From positions 744,001 to 808,000 of the forward strand of contig JAQGEQ010000186.1 in assembly GCA_034620365.1 (NCBI GenBank): DNA of 64,000 nt, written 5' to 3'. Every line of letters begins with the position of its first letter. Position 1 is the first letter of the stretch. The stretch comes from Pegea sp. RAD2-039. Lineage: Eukaryota > Chordata > Thaliacea > Salpida > Salpidae. Shown here piece after piece: positions 1 through 14,400 of the stretch. Made by a program: the position numbers and the translations under genes. The notes under the pieces were generated by a model. It searched no databases. It was given only the letters and a program-made list of their open reading frames with translations, and was not told where the DNA came from.

Positions 1-376
1 ACAGGAGTTATGAATTTCACATTTTTTTAAACTAAAATTTTATCCATTCAAATATTTTTATTGAAAATGAAACATACTTTTATAAACTTGCTTTGATAGA
101 AAAATACATTTCATTATTGGACTTTTAGAGAAATATAAAAGTTAGTGATTTGATTTATAATAACTCAAATAGTTTTTAAACTCTACAAACTAACTTACAA
201 AATTAATTGTTTAAGTAAGGTAACATTTTAACTAATGAACTCTAATTTTTTAAAGTTACATAAACTAAATCAACTTAATTTGTTTAATTCATATTTTATG
301 AACAGTTTTCAATTAACATAATGAAATGTACAAGAGCAACCTGATTATTCAACAAAATAGATTTCGTAAAACTCAC

Positions 377-3300
377 GCGTTAGTTGCATATCCCAAATCA
401 CCAGAAAATTTTATATCTCCAGCAAAATAAGCAACTATGATTCCGACCAGAGCAAAGCAAATAGGAATACCGTAGCAAGGTATGGACGATTTGAAGACAA
501 AGTGACTAACATGGCCGCCCATTGGTTTTCTATACATGATTAAAAGTATAAACCAATAAGCTGTTAGCCACAGCCACACACTAAGAAGAGATAGGTGACA
601 AAAAAAAGCACCTAAAAAGAAATTGAATCTGTTTTAAAAAGTTTCTTTTTAAGTAAATTAATTTTTAACTTATTTTTAACTTTCTATTAAATGTGTACCA
701 AAAAAAAACAGTAAATTTCAAAACTGCTTTAAAATCAAATGCTTCGATTCTAGGTTTTGAATAATTTGTATTTCACTAATTCTTTAACTACAAATAATTA
801 TTTAAATAATTATAAAAGTCATTTAAATGAGTTTTTATTTGAACTTGAATATTTTGGATAAAATTCATCAATTTTTTAGGTTTTCAATTTTAATTTGAAC
901 TTCAAAACATATTTATTGGAAAATTATTTTTCATCTTCAGTAAAATCTGGCACAAAACTTTTTTTAAAGCACAACTTTTCAGTAATTTAAAGAAAAAAAT
1001 TTACATTAAAGCTTTATTACTTTTCCGTAAAATAATTTTGTCTTCTCAAATATAAATGAAAATAAAAAAATATTTGAAAAAGGAGATTTTTTTGGAGTTC
1101 TAAAGCCTTACTAAATCACCTTTGTAAAAAAGCTGTATATATTTCGAGCATAGAAAAATTTTTTATTTGATTTTATAAATAAGTAAACAACAAAATGCTC
1201 ACGCGTTGGTTATTTTTAACATATGTTTTAATGATTGCTTAGTTTACAAACCAGTAATTCTAGGAAATAAAAATTAGAAAAACATAATGATAAAATTTGT
1301 TCAGTTAAAATAAAACAACAGTAAATATTATCTTAATTTTTGATGTCAACTTATTAAAATAACAACACATGGTTTTATTTGATCGAAAATTGCTATTAAA
1401 ATTTATATTCAGTTTTAAAAACACGATAATAATGAAAACATGTGCAGTAAATACACATTGGTAGCAGGCTTTTTATTTTTCTATGTACTTTTATGGCTTT
1501 TAATTTTAGTACCGCACAATAACATATTTTTAAAACTATGTAAAAGTTGATTAAGTGATTATAAGTAAAACATTTTTCTTTAATTTTTTAACTTTTGACT
1601 TGAAAACGCTACATTTAATGAGTTTACTAAACTAAAGCAGTCAAAATTTCAAAACAAAAACAACTTTGTTTATTAGCTGACAGTATACTGACCAAAACAG
1701 TTTTTCGTTTAAAAAGACTCAAATTTTGAAATATATTAAACTATCTTACTTGAAAAATAAAGTTTCCGATAATTTGATCATTTTTTCAGATGTAATACTT
1801 TAGATTAAATAGTTTAATTAAATTAATATGTTTGGCAGAATTTGTTGACCTTTAAACTTCTTAAGTTTTTGTTTGATCAGCTTTATTGAGAACCTTGCAA
1901 ACTTGAGGTGGATTAATGGATTACCGGTTTAAATTAATAGATTCACGAAAATAAAAAGTAAACTTATAGCTGATTCTAAGAAATGGGAAATCTAAACAGC
2001 GATTAGATAAAGAAGTCTGAAAAACTAAAACAAAGTCTGTACTAAAACTAACACACCAGCAATAAAGTAGAAATTTAATAAAGTACAATATATTTATAAT
2101 AAAAATTTATTACTGTTTGGATTGTATGTTTTAAAAATATCCTTATAATAAAAACATAGTTGTATATAATATTAGGCTTTAATTCTACAACCACTTAGAA
2201 ACTTTTAGTTTTCTGATAAAGCTTAAATATTATTGCATATTTAATGATGCTATAATCAACAATTTTGTAACACGAAGCTTATGTCACTTGTAAGCTTTCA
2301 TTTTTACAGTTTATATGGTGGCGAATACTCTGAATATTTCAATTTAATATAAACGTTTAACCTTCGACTTGGTAAAGCTCAATTTTCTCAGTTTAAAATA
2401 TTATTATTGACTTTCTTAACTAATAAAAATTACCTTAAAAAGACTTGATAATGTCATAAAAAATATTTTTATATTATTTGATGTTTAAAACATAACTTCT
2501 ATTAAGATAATAAATCAGAAAATTTGATAAGATTTGTATTTTACAAAACCTCATCTGAAGCAGTTTTTTAAGATCAAGATAGAAAATTATGGAGAAATGG
2601 AAAGACTTTTGTTTTTAAAACTTTTTCAACAAATTTATTGATGATACTAACTTGACCTCTTATCAAAAAATGAAACAATTTTGCTTCAAATTACAAAAAT
2701 TCGTTGAAATAAACTTTAAGCTATTCAAACTCGCATAAACTTAACGAAAATACTAACAAACTGAATAACTTTAAGTTAAAAATAACTTTAAGATATATTT
2801 GAACATTCTAGAAAATTTTTTAATAATAGAATAAAACTCACCTAAAATACAAAGCAAGTCGATAGAGTAATTTTCGCTGTTTACATCTACCACCAAATGG
2901 CGGCTTGGATTACTAATGGCATATGACACAAAATAAACCAATAATGATATACACAGGTTGACCATGATTATATGAGGTCTTTTCACGTTGAATTTCCTGT
3001 TAAAAACGGAGATAATAGTTAGAAATTGAGGCAGACAACAGATATGAGAAAGTTATTTGTAAAATAAATTAAAGTATTTCAGGAAACACCTGTAAGTTTA
3101 GAGTCTAAAAATTTGAAGGTGATGAAATGAAAAGAAAAAACTTAATTTATATATGAACCGAGGTCTAGAGGTAGTTTGTGATATAAAAATAAAGGAATTT
3201 AAGTAAATTTAGATTTTTATTTTTAAAATTTGTCTTTCTGTGTGCGAAATTATTTATAATAAACTCAATGTTAGTTCCTTCAAACTTAAAAAAAATCTTT

Positions 3301-5482
3301 ACAGTTCTACTTTCATATTTTGAAGAAATGTTAATACTAGACTCGATAAAAGTCTGCAAATCTCCTTAAAAATAGCAAAACAAAGTGTAAAGAGGGTAAA
3401 ATTTTCAACTGAAATTTAATTTAAACCAGAATTACGCATGCATTATTTTCATTCAATTTGTAAAAAAGAGCCAAAAAAACTGCTAACAACAAAAAATAAG
3501 CTTGAAAATCTATCAAATAGTAAATAACTTCAAGCCGATTCTTATATCGGATTGAAAATAACAAGCTATATGCTGGGAATATTATTAAAGAGTTTACATG
3601 AGGAATATAATAAAGTGAATTTTAAAATGTCAACGCCAAAAATTTAATACTTTTAAAGTTATGTTTTAAAAGTCTTTCTGACAAATGTAAAAATTTAAAT
3701 TTTTTACAGAATTTTTTAAACAAAAATTGTAGATTGATTAAACAGTTATTGTTATTTTAATTATTAAAATTTAAATTTAAAAAAAGAATCTGTAAAGTTG
3801 CTACTGAAAAATATATGGTTTATCAGCACACAAACAAATATTATTTATCTAATTTTTATCATTATTCTTATCTTTTTAGAATTAATATTTTACAGTATAA
3901 CTAATTTATTGAATTAAATATCTTTGCTTTTCTATCATTGTCAACAATAACTTATTTTAACTTAAAACAACCTAAAAGTATATCTACTGACATCATATAC
4001 TGATCTAAACTAGTAATTTTATATTTTATATCAAATTTTATCAATAATAGACGAATTTTCAAACCTGTAGCCGATATAGGATAACAAGGTTAAAAGAATA
4101 CTGGCGATAGAAACTCCAGAACAAGCATAAGTAATGATTTCTATAACTTTCTCCAGCTTTACCTCAGAAACTGTGCTGTTTAAAGACACCATTTGATCAG
4201 GATCTATAAAAAAGAAAAGAATTTGATCATTGTAATGTTTTGATTATAAAGCTTACCTAAAATAAATTCAACTATTTTTTTGTTAGCAAAGAATTAGATA
4301 ATAAATTAAAGTGAAAAGTTATTTTAAAAACTTCTTTTGCAAACATTAAAAAATTGATTTTACTTAAAAGTTTGTGAGTTTTTCTAATTTTATGAAAGTC
4401 TTTTGTTTAAAATAATTTTTTATGTCCTGTATAATGAGCAAACGAATTTTGTTTTCTTTTCCGTTTTAGCATTGTTTAAAAAAGCTCTATAAATTCACCT
4501 TGAAATAAGTGATAACAAAAATTTAATAACAAAGAAAGTTTATTTAGTTCATAAAAATGTTGATTCATTTTCACATATAATCAAGCGTATTCACCATTTA
4601 GATATTTGATTTCATCTTAAGCTCCCAAAAAACAAAAACATTTTGATGTAAAATAAGTAAAGTTTCTTTCAAAATAATAACCTCAATAAACTATAAAGAC
4701 AACAAGATAATCAAAACCTCGAAAAGTTAAGTCAGTTCAGAAAGCAAAAAAAAACTTTTAGAGCAAAAATATTAAGTGGAATACTAAAATAATTGTTTGT
4801 GCAAGTAAATATGAATAGTCTCTTTTCTGTGAAACATTTTATCTAACAATTTTCCTAATCAATATATCTCATAAAATATACAGTTTAATTTTGGTGAACT
4901 TTATGCTTATTTTACATTTATATAATTACATATACTTCCTATAGCTATTGTTCAATTAGCAGGGTTTAATTAAATGAATATACTACAAATATATTTTAGA
5001 TTAAGCTGATAAAAAGTAGCTAAGGCTTCCGGATTGAAATCGTGAGATAAGTCTGTATGTCAACATTACAAATAAACAAGACACGTACTTCCGTTTGGTT
5101 ATTCTATCCAAGTGACGTAAAGACCTTTTTGATCTACTAAAGGATTTATATTTGAATTTAGACTATGAATTATGTGAAATTTTTTATACTTACATTGGCT
5201 TTCCGTCAGTTTAAGATTGCAAGTTAATCAAGATACTTATTAAAATAGAACTTATAAAGATATTACAAGATATTTTAAACTTGTTTAAAATAGAACAGTC
5301 AAGCATAATTGAATAGTACTCAATTGTTTAACTGTCTCAGGTTTTACTTTCGCCGGAGGTACTAATTAATTAATTTGTTGGTCTAAGACATTATATCTTA
5401 ATGAGAGTATAAATAAATGTTTAATAAACTCACTGAATTGATCTTGTAATGTAGTTTCTTGTGTATATTCTGCAGTACTCAT
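377..5482 (-). CDS. Adhesion/family-B GPCR, 5' part (partial)
   Basis: Four exons join in phase on the minus strand: 5434-5482, 4065-4203, 2842-2996 and 377-611, with donors GTGAGT, GTTTGA, GTGAGT and GTGAGT and clean AG acceptors. About 192 codons are visible; the rest lies left of base 1. After a start MSTAEYTQETTLQDQF and a short linker, TM1 is the stretch containing IITYACSGVSIASILLTLLS. TM2 follows KRPHIIMVNLCISLLVYF. The ECL1 cysteine and TM3 read LLCILGAFFCHLSLL, then SVWLWLTAYWFILLIMYR. TM4 contains CYGIPICFALVGIIVAYF. This order and the TM2/TM3 motifs fit adhesion-type family B receptors, which signal from the plasma membrane through G proteins. The N-terminus is only about 38 residues, with no visible GAIN/GPS domain or signal peptide, so this may be a short isoform or a stalk-less receptor. 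The ligand is unknown. The family call is firm; the subfamily is not. Confidence 0.75.
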
Positions 5483-8400
5483 ATCTCCCAATAAAATCTT
5501 TTAGACTTTAATCCAATTAACTTCACAGAATAAACAGTAATTACTTCTTACAAATAACTTTGAACAAAAATAGTAGCTTAACGTGATAAATACTTAAACC
5601 ACAAATAATTACTATTAACTTTCACTTTCAAATAGTTTACTTATCGAAAGTTAGTTAAGAAATATTACATCATAGTCTCTGCGATAAACAAAATAAGCAA
5701 ATAATCATGATATCAGGAAAGAATTTCCAGTTAATCGATATTTCTACCAAATATTAAGCTGGCTACTTCACTCCAAGTCAATAATTTGTCAAATAAAACT
5801 ATAATTTGAAGATATTCAGTGCAACCACACTAACTTACATAAAATCTAAACTTGTGCAGTTTACTATTTGCCACTTCTGTTTCTGTTTTCTTGATGTGTG
5901 TAAATAAATACTACTGAAAAGCGCACACCAAAATCACCTTTTTTCTAACTTGACTTCTTTCACTCATTTTGAGTCTACTCGTTATATTTTCTATCTAAAC
6001 TTTTAAAACTTGCTTTTTTCTTCGAAGACCAGAAACGGAATAATCGATTTGAAAATTTTTTCCAGCCAAAATTCCAATTTTTTTTTTAGTTTAAAACACA
6101 ACATTATTTTCTTGTTCCATCATTTCTTTTTCTCTTTCATACAGCCTCTGAGCTTTGTGATTAACTTTAACCCAGCAAACCTCAAACTCGAGAAAATAAA
6201 GTTTTGATTTATAGAAAGAAAATCAAGACTCCATCAGAAGTAAGTTTTAAATTTAGCTTTCGTGTTGGAATAATGCCATTAACAGTTTAAAAATAAAAGC
6301 TCTATTTTCATTCTTAAAACTCTTATAGCTACAAATATGATCAATTTTTAAATAAAACACTTTAAAACTTACAAAAATATCAAGTCTGAAACGTTATTCA
6401 AGCTGTTCTTGCCAATTTGTAGCCTTTTTAATAAAACTGAATTTAAGTTAAATAAAAATATTCTGTTGTTCAAACTTTGCTAACTAATTCAAATACTAAC
6501 TTTGAAAAATATTTTCGATAAAATACTAACATTTTTAGACAGCTAACTTTTTTTAAAGTTGTGAAATATCTATATCTGATTGCTATTAATTACCACGATA
6601 AGTAGCGACTCTCTGGCGCCACCTATTCACTTTTACAAAGACAAATGTAAGCTAGGAAGTTGAAGGGTTAGCAATCGGTTCTATTTAAACTATTTAATTT
6701 TCACCAATATTTTCTAATCGACGTTTGAAGCCTACAAATTTTCTTAAAAAGTATATTTAAAAACCCTTTAGAATGTCTGCTGCCATTTAAATAATAAACT
6801 ATTTACACTTAAGCGCTTAAATAATCGAGTCAATTGACTTTATATGGTTTTATAGTGATAAAAAGTTTATTTTTACAATTTCCTTTTGAATTGTTGAAAT
6901 TTGAGTAATTTAAACTGGGATATTAGATTCTTTAAAAAAGTTATTTAAAAGTTAAGAGAACTAAAAAGAAAGTTTTTCACTCAACAAACAACCTCAAAAA
7001 CTTTTCAACTTGTTTTTTTACAAGTAATATGTCCACTACATAAAGATAAAGCTTTGTTAACAAAACATATAAATTTTCAAACTAGAAATTTCATTTATAA
7101 AAATTGTTTTCTTTTTACTTAATGACTTAAAAGGCTTGATATTTAAAGTTGTACAAATGAGTTTTAATGAAAACCATTTAAACTTATATTTGGGTATATG
7201 TTACCAACTTACATGAACCTTTTCAATTATTCATAGCATATATAAAATATCTTTACTAAGTGTTTTTTATTCGAATTATATTTATCATTATTTTACATTA
7301 TTTATCTAATTTCAATCTAAAACTAATAGCCAAAATATTATTTTTAAATCGTTCGGTTTACTCTAGAGATATATGATACTTTCAAAAAAAAATGTTATTA
7401 ATAAGACCTGTTTGTCAAAAAAAAAACCTTTTGGATATGTGTTAAGAACTTTGATTTTGTGAATAAGAATTTAAAAACTCAATTTGTGTTTGTTTAGCAC
7501 CTTGAGTATTCGACTTAAAAAGCCAAACAATTTACTTACAAACCAAAATCCAACGTCTAGTGATTCAAATTGACTTTTAAACCCAAAATGCCCTCAATAT
7601 TAGCATACAAGATGTTTAAATTAATCAATTTACTGGTCGGTAGTTTCTAATTTTATGTTTTTCATTTAACAAATAAATTAGTTTATTTGCTTAGATGTAA
7701 ATACTAGATTATATGGTATTTCTTGATAAATTTTTTCTTAAAATTGGAAAACTGTACCTTTTCAATTGATTAAAATAATAGATATTGTTGATAAAGAATC
7801 AAGATCTTTAATTTTCGTGGTTTAAACTTTTTAAATAAATTTAAACTTTTCAGTATATCTTTTTTATTGCACTAAATGTGTATTGACTTATAGTAATAAA
7901 ACCTAGTGATTAAAACAATCAAAAATATCATCTAAGTATTGTAAAATGTTAAACATGATAAAAGATAAATAAAGTTGTTAAAAGAAAAAGATTGTGAAAA
8001 CTAGAATCATTAATCATTCATAAAAGTTCTTTTTTATTAAGATTTTGCTGATATTGAATTTTAAAAGTAAAATTTGCTTTTTAATAATTTTCTTTTGATT
8101 ATTTTTAGTTTCTGTTAAATTTAGATTTTTATGGGTTTGATATTTTCATATTCTTTTTCATACTCCACTAAACATATTTTAATTCTTTAATAATTTTAAT
8201 TTAATAATTTTCAATCTTTTAGATGTTTACTTGTGATATATCTCAATATAATACTAATTTTAATTAAAATACTTATTTCCTATTTTTTCCGTGTGTTAAA
8301 TTGCTGTAAAAGTACAACTATAGTACACAAAAATAAGATAAGTTCTTCAATTTTTCACTAATCTATCTTTTTAGCGAATACTTATTCCAGATTTCAATGC

Positions 8401-11400
8401 TTTGTAAATTAATTTATTGTATTTTTTGCAAATTTATCTTCAATTAGCATTTTCTCCTTACATTCTCTGCCCACATTCATTCTGAGAATTGATTTTTTAA
8501 CCGATTTTAAAGGTGATTTTATGTCAACTTTTTATTCTGTATCATATACGTTATACTTTCTACTAATATTTTCAATAAAAATGCCACTTCTTAAAACTTA
8601 ATATTTTTAAATTGATTGCAATAAGTTGAGTTAAAGTAGAATTTTTAAATTATTATAAAAATTAAACATTGTAATATTTGATAAGAATAAAAAAACCCAT
8701 TTTAAATCCTAAAAATTATTAGTTTATTGAGTTAAAAATAAAAGTTAAAAAAACGAATACAAAATGTTAATTTTATTAAAAAATTTTTTTGAAAGGATTT
8801 GATTGGTTAACCGTATTACTTTTTAAAAATATCTAGTTTTGAAAATGAAAACAATAACAAAATATATCTTATATAAAAGTTTTTCAACGAAATTTTCAAA
8901 ATAAACTTTTAAATTTTGTTTTCTTGAAAGATTTTGAAATTGGTGAGAAAAATTGGTAAAGATTTGCTTGAGAAAGAAAAAGTTTCTTGAATATCAACTA
9001 AGTTCTTTTGATCGATCAAATTTTTGGTTTACCTTTTGCACAAATAATTTTTACTTTTTCGTTCCTAGGTAAACACCAACATGCAACTATTTCAAAAACT
9101 TTTATTTGTTAACTAAACAACTTAGCTTTGAAATTTGTACAATAATTTTGATTTGTAAAAACTTTTATTTTGGAAACTTTTATTAATTAATTAATTTATT
9201 TTAAATCTAATCACAAAAAGCAAATGAATCTTTGAAATTAAACCTTCACTACTTTTAAAGCTTTAAAAATAAAACAGAACCTAAATCGTCATTGTATGAC
9301 GTGCAACCATGTAATTAAAACAAACATAGCAAAGTCAAGTTGATTTTATTTATAAACCAATCAAATAATTGTTCTAGGGTGTTTATTTATGTCTAAAATG
9401 TCTAACCAATCATAGAAATAACCTTTTAAAATATTTACTTTTCGAAAAGGATGACATTTTTACTAATATTCAGCATAGTATTCTGATTTACATTGTTTTC
9501 TAATTTAATAATTTATTATAGATAAATTTAACAGAGTAGAAATTATTTTATCTTTAAAATCCGTTGTCATTTGAAATCGTTAATCTTTAAAAGCTAATGA
9601 CAACGACAAAATTAATTAACTTCCTAAAAATCTGACATGATTATGAACATAACGTGCCTGCTTTGAGCATTTATTAGAACTTCCTATGCAACAAAATGGT
9701 TATTTCCAATAACTAGTTAAGTAATCTACAATCAACAACTTTTCAAAAAATGTTTATATATCAACTTAATTAAACTAATATTTTTTAATTTTGATATCTT
9801 CATAAAACTATTAAATAATTTAAAATACATTTACTGGCGAATTCATTGATTCAGATAATTCTTATAACTTTCTAATAGTTTTCTATGAATACATTTAGCA
9901 AAACAAAAACTATGTAATAAATAAAATTATCAATAAACAACCACTATCTTAAATAACAAACTATATTTGTGCAAACTGAAATTTCTGACTAATAACGTTT
10001 TTACTTAGAAGCAAACGACTAATTTTAATTCAGCTGAAGAAAAGTTTCTTTTATTACTTTATATATTATTGTCATTATAAAACACATTTGAATTTACAAT
10101 GTATATACTTTAAAGATTAATTTTAGGGGTAAATAAAGGCTAGGACTAATTTAAAAATCTAATCTTGACAGTAAAAAAACGTTCTTGCTATCTAAATATG
10201 ACACAGAGCTAAGTTTATGCAAAATCACTGTTATTTATAAAAGTTAATTGAAAAAATTATTATTGAAAATAACTTTTGAACCCTTAGTATTGTATCAATA
10301 ACCAATCGTATGAAATATAATGTTGTAAACTTAAGAAAGAATGTTTTTTATGTAACTTGTGACTTATTTTGTTATTATATTGTATACTAAAGCTATTAAT
10401 TCTTTTTAAACTTTTGCTTTTAAGTACTCAGTAAAGTTAGAAAAATTAATTTTCTTTTTCATCTAATGACGTAAGCAACATAATTGTTGTTATATTAGTT
10501 TATCAGTGTTTTTAGTAGTTCAGGAATTTTTAAAAGATTACTGTACACATTTCATCTTTATCAAACTTAAAATATCGTTGATATATAAAATTATTCAGCT
10601 ATCTATTAGAAAAAACAAGAATGTTTTTATTCAGTTTTCAATGAAAAATATTTATCAATAAAAAGCAGTGTGAAGGCAGGTTTAATTATAGCCTTTCTTT
10701 TCCAAGCTTAAATATATTTAAGAGATAAGTAAAACGTAATTAAAATAGTCAACAAGAGAAACATAGATTTAGAACTGATAGAAAAGAAAACAAAATTAAA
10801 TCACTCAATAATAGATACTCCACTATAAATTTAAATGGTGACGTGTTTCAAATGAGCTCTTCATCTAGCAAAACACTCTGTTGACTTTTCATGACTAAAA
10901 TATTTTCTTGTATTACATACTTAACGGTTGGTTTGTTCCAAATGCTCATTATATTATGGAAAATAATCATTTTTCTCAGAAATGTTTTGGGCTTTTGTAA
11001 AAATGTTTGATTAACTTAGATAATATCAATTTAAAATTATTAGTTTCAGGATAGATCAAAGCGATTAGATTTTATATTTGCTTCATTTAAAAATGTAGTA
11101 AACATTTATTGTGAAAAAATCTCATTTTGAAAATTTTAACATATTTCTAAATTAGCTTTCATCTAAACTTCACAGAGAGATTGTTTGTTTCTGTCTTAGA
11201 AAGAGATGAAAACCTTTAACTTGTTAGTCAGAAAATCAGTAAACACCTTTTTTATGGCTTTTGCTCTCTGAGCGGAAGATGAAGAACAACTTTTGATATA
11301 AATACTTGTACCTCGTGATTCTAATCCACCAATTTATTCAAACGATCATCATGTAACTCTTAAAATAACTCAAACGTTAATGCTTAGTAAGAATCAAAAG

Positions 11401-14400
11401 ACTCTATACACAAAGAAAAGTTTGAGCCACGTGACTTGGTGGTGACAATAAAAGACTCAGTCTCTATCTTAACTTCAATTCATTGATTTTCAGTTCAGCT
11501 TTTACTCAGTTAAAAAAGCTAACGGATCTGTTCAAACATTAAGAAATTCTTAGAAGTAATACAGAGATGAAAACCTAAAAGATTATAGAAATTTTACATA
11601 CACAATTAATATTGAATCAAATTATACTTGGGATTTAGTTTAATTTGTGACAAATTTTTGGTTAGGTTTTTGTTAGCTTTGCTTGTAGTAAATAATTCAT
11701 AAGAAGTTTAGTTTCAGTAATTGATGAAAATTAGAATTTTTATTTTGAACTGCTCGAATTAAAGATATCTTGATTGATTCAGAACAAGCTTAGAATTAGG
11801 ATATTAGAATTATTTTCTAAAAAGGTGAAAGTATTAATTTACTTGTATTACGCAGTTTATTAAAAGCAATAAACCTTTTTAGAATAAATTTAGCAAATTT
11901 TACAAAATTATTGAAACCTAGAATCGCAAGAAGTATAAAAGCTAATTACAATTTATATAATTTTTCTTTACAAACAAAGATATTTAAAGATTCGACTAAA
12001 ACTATATATCTTGTTTTTTATTTTGTTTAAACTTCTTAGGGAATTACCCGAAACTTAAATTCAAGTCGAATTTTAAATGCTTCTTTCTATCTATGCTTAA
12101 TGTTTTTCAAACTTTAATTAGTTTATAATTTTTCGATATTTGTTTAGTTTTCATGTAATTTGCTGTATTCTTATAAAATTTAATTTCTGCAAAATTCAAA
12201 TAAGTTAATTGTTGTATGTAGTGCTTTAAGGTCATGATAAAAAATGATCTTTACTATTTAGTTTCTCAACTAAAAATGAAATAAAGTTTTTCTAATTTCC
12301 GTTCATAAAAATTTCCTTCAATTACTAATAAAAAATTATTTAATAACAACACGATTTCAGATTTTAGAGTTTAGTAAAATCTTGTATCTAGCAATTATGC
12401 TTTATAACTAAGTAAAGTTTGAGATAGATGTATTTTATTCTTTATTCAATTTATTTAAAAGAAATTTACTTTTATTATATTTGTTAAACATTTGTAACAT
12501 CTTCTGTGGAAGACTTTGTTACATATTCAATATTTGTGTTATATTTGTGACTTTATAAAACTATAATTTGATTATAAAATTATATTTGGAAAAGCTATTA
12601 TTTATTTTGTATTATAAAATATCAGTATTTAAAAAATGTACTTTAATTTAATAGCAAATTATTTTCATGTTAGATATTATAATAGATAACTTATTATTTT
12701 TTTATTACAGATACTGTTGGTGAATTTAAATAAGTTCTTTTAATCTATTTTAATTGTAAGTGATGAATTTATCTTTATACAATTAATGTATTTTAATCAG
12801 TTAGTTTTTCTACCTTTAAATGTTTGATTGAATAAATTTATAATAAAAGTAATCTAATAAACAAATTCTTTGTTTTATAATTAAAATCATTTTAACTGTT
12901 TTACAATGGTGCTTTGATTTAACAGTTTTATGTTTTTATTGAAAGATTATTGATGATAAATCCTGGCAATAATCTAAAGTTACTTCTAATGTAGCAAATA
13001 TGAAGATTATCTACTTAAGTTATATTATGCAAATCAGTTTTTTAGGTGAGTTTTATTATTTGTAAGCTTTTTTAACTATGTCACTAAACATTTGAATTAT
13101 TTTTTTTATTTGTTGACCTATTAAAGGTTAGTATATAAACAAATTCTGTAGCAATTGATGATTTTATTATTCAAAGAGAGTTACTTCTTTAATTTTTTTG
13201 TATTTTATCACACTTATATCTTTTAAACTAAGAATTAAACTGTATATAAAGTTTGCAAGTGTTAATCACATTTTATTGATTTAATTTGACTTTAGTTATA
13301 TATAGTTTATTTCTACTTAAATATTTTTATATTATCTTCTTCTTATCATAACTTTACTATATGAGTCTATGAATGTAAAAGATAATCTTAAATAATTTCT
13401 CTGTTATATTAGGTGATATTAAATGTAACATAATATAATTGTTATTAAACCTGTATATATATATATATTATTTGATTTTATGAAATTGTTTATATAAAGT
13501 TATATAATTAGTCATTAAATAAATTGTGAATGAAAAACTTTCTTTGCTGATAAGCAGATTGGTTTTCTAGTTATAAATTTAAAAATAGTTTTATGGTTTT
13601 CAGGATATTGGAAAAAAATAGAACTTGAAGTTTTGTAAACCTTTCTTGCTGCTACAATGGAAATGAAGTAAATTTCTGCTCATTTATTTTGTTTTTAATT
13701 ATTAATAACTGAAGCAGTTGCATACATTGTTCAAAATATGGTTGTTAACTTCTCAAAAAACATAGTTTTACTGAAATAATATTGTAATTAAGTTGTAAGC
13801 AAGCTTTCTAAAATAGGAGTTTAAATTGTTTTTTATTTATTTTAACATAAACTGAAGTTTAGATAAATCGAACATGGTGGATATGTAATTGAACTTTGTT
13901 CTTTACTTAGTTAACTTTGTATGATTTATATCTTATATATATTATAAAAAGTAAATATAATTTGATAATTTACAAAAAAATCTTTTTCAAAAATGCTTTA
14001 AAAATATATCATCTCAACTCTTTGAGACTCAGGTAAATAAGTGATTGAATTAAAAGATTCTTATTTCATTTGATGCAGCAAATACAACAGAGTTGTTTTT
14101 TAGAAAATTTTTAGGAAGCAAAAGTATTTGACTCTAGTTTAAAACTGATGTAAAATGAAATTGAATTTTATAAACTTACTAAACCTTTAAAAAGAAGCTT
14201 TTTAATTTATTATTGTTTGAAGTTTGTTTTGGTTAAACTTGTAGAGCTTTGTTATTTCAAGTGACAATGGTGGTATTATCTTGTAGACGCCTTAAATTGA
14301 TTACATTTTTATACTATCAGTGTTATTTTAATAATATCATCTTTTTTAGTGATAAAGAACTTGCTTCAAGTTGTTGTTTTGTTTGCATTTTTTTATAAAG

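Noticed and set aside
6010-6207. 65-codon plus-strand ORF rich in F and N
   Set aside because: Low-complexity composition, no splice partners, and it lies next to the GPCR 5' end. It fits chance in A+T-rich DNA.
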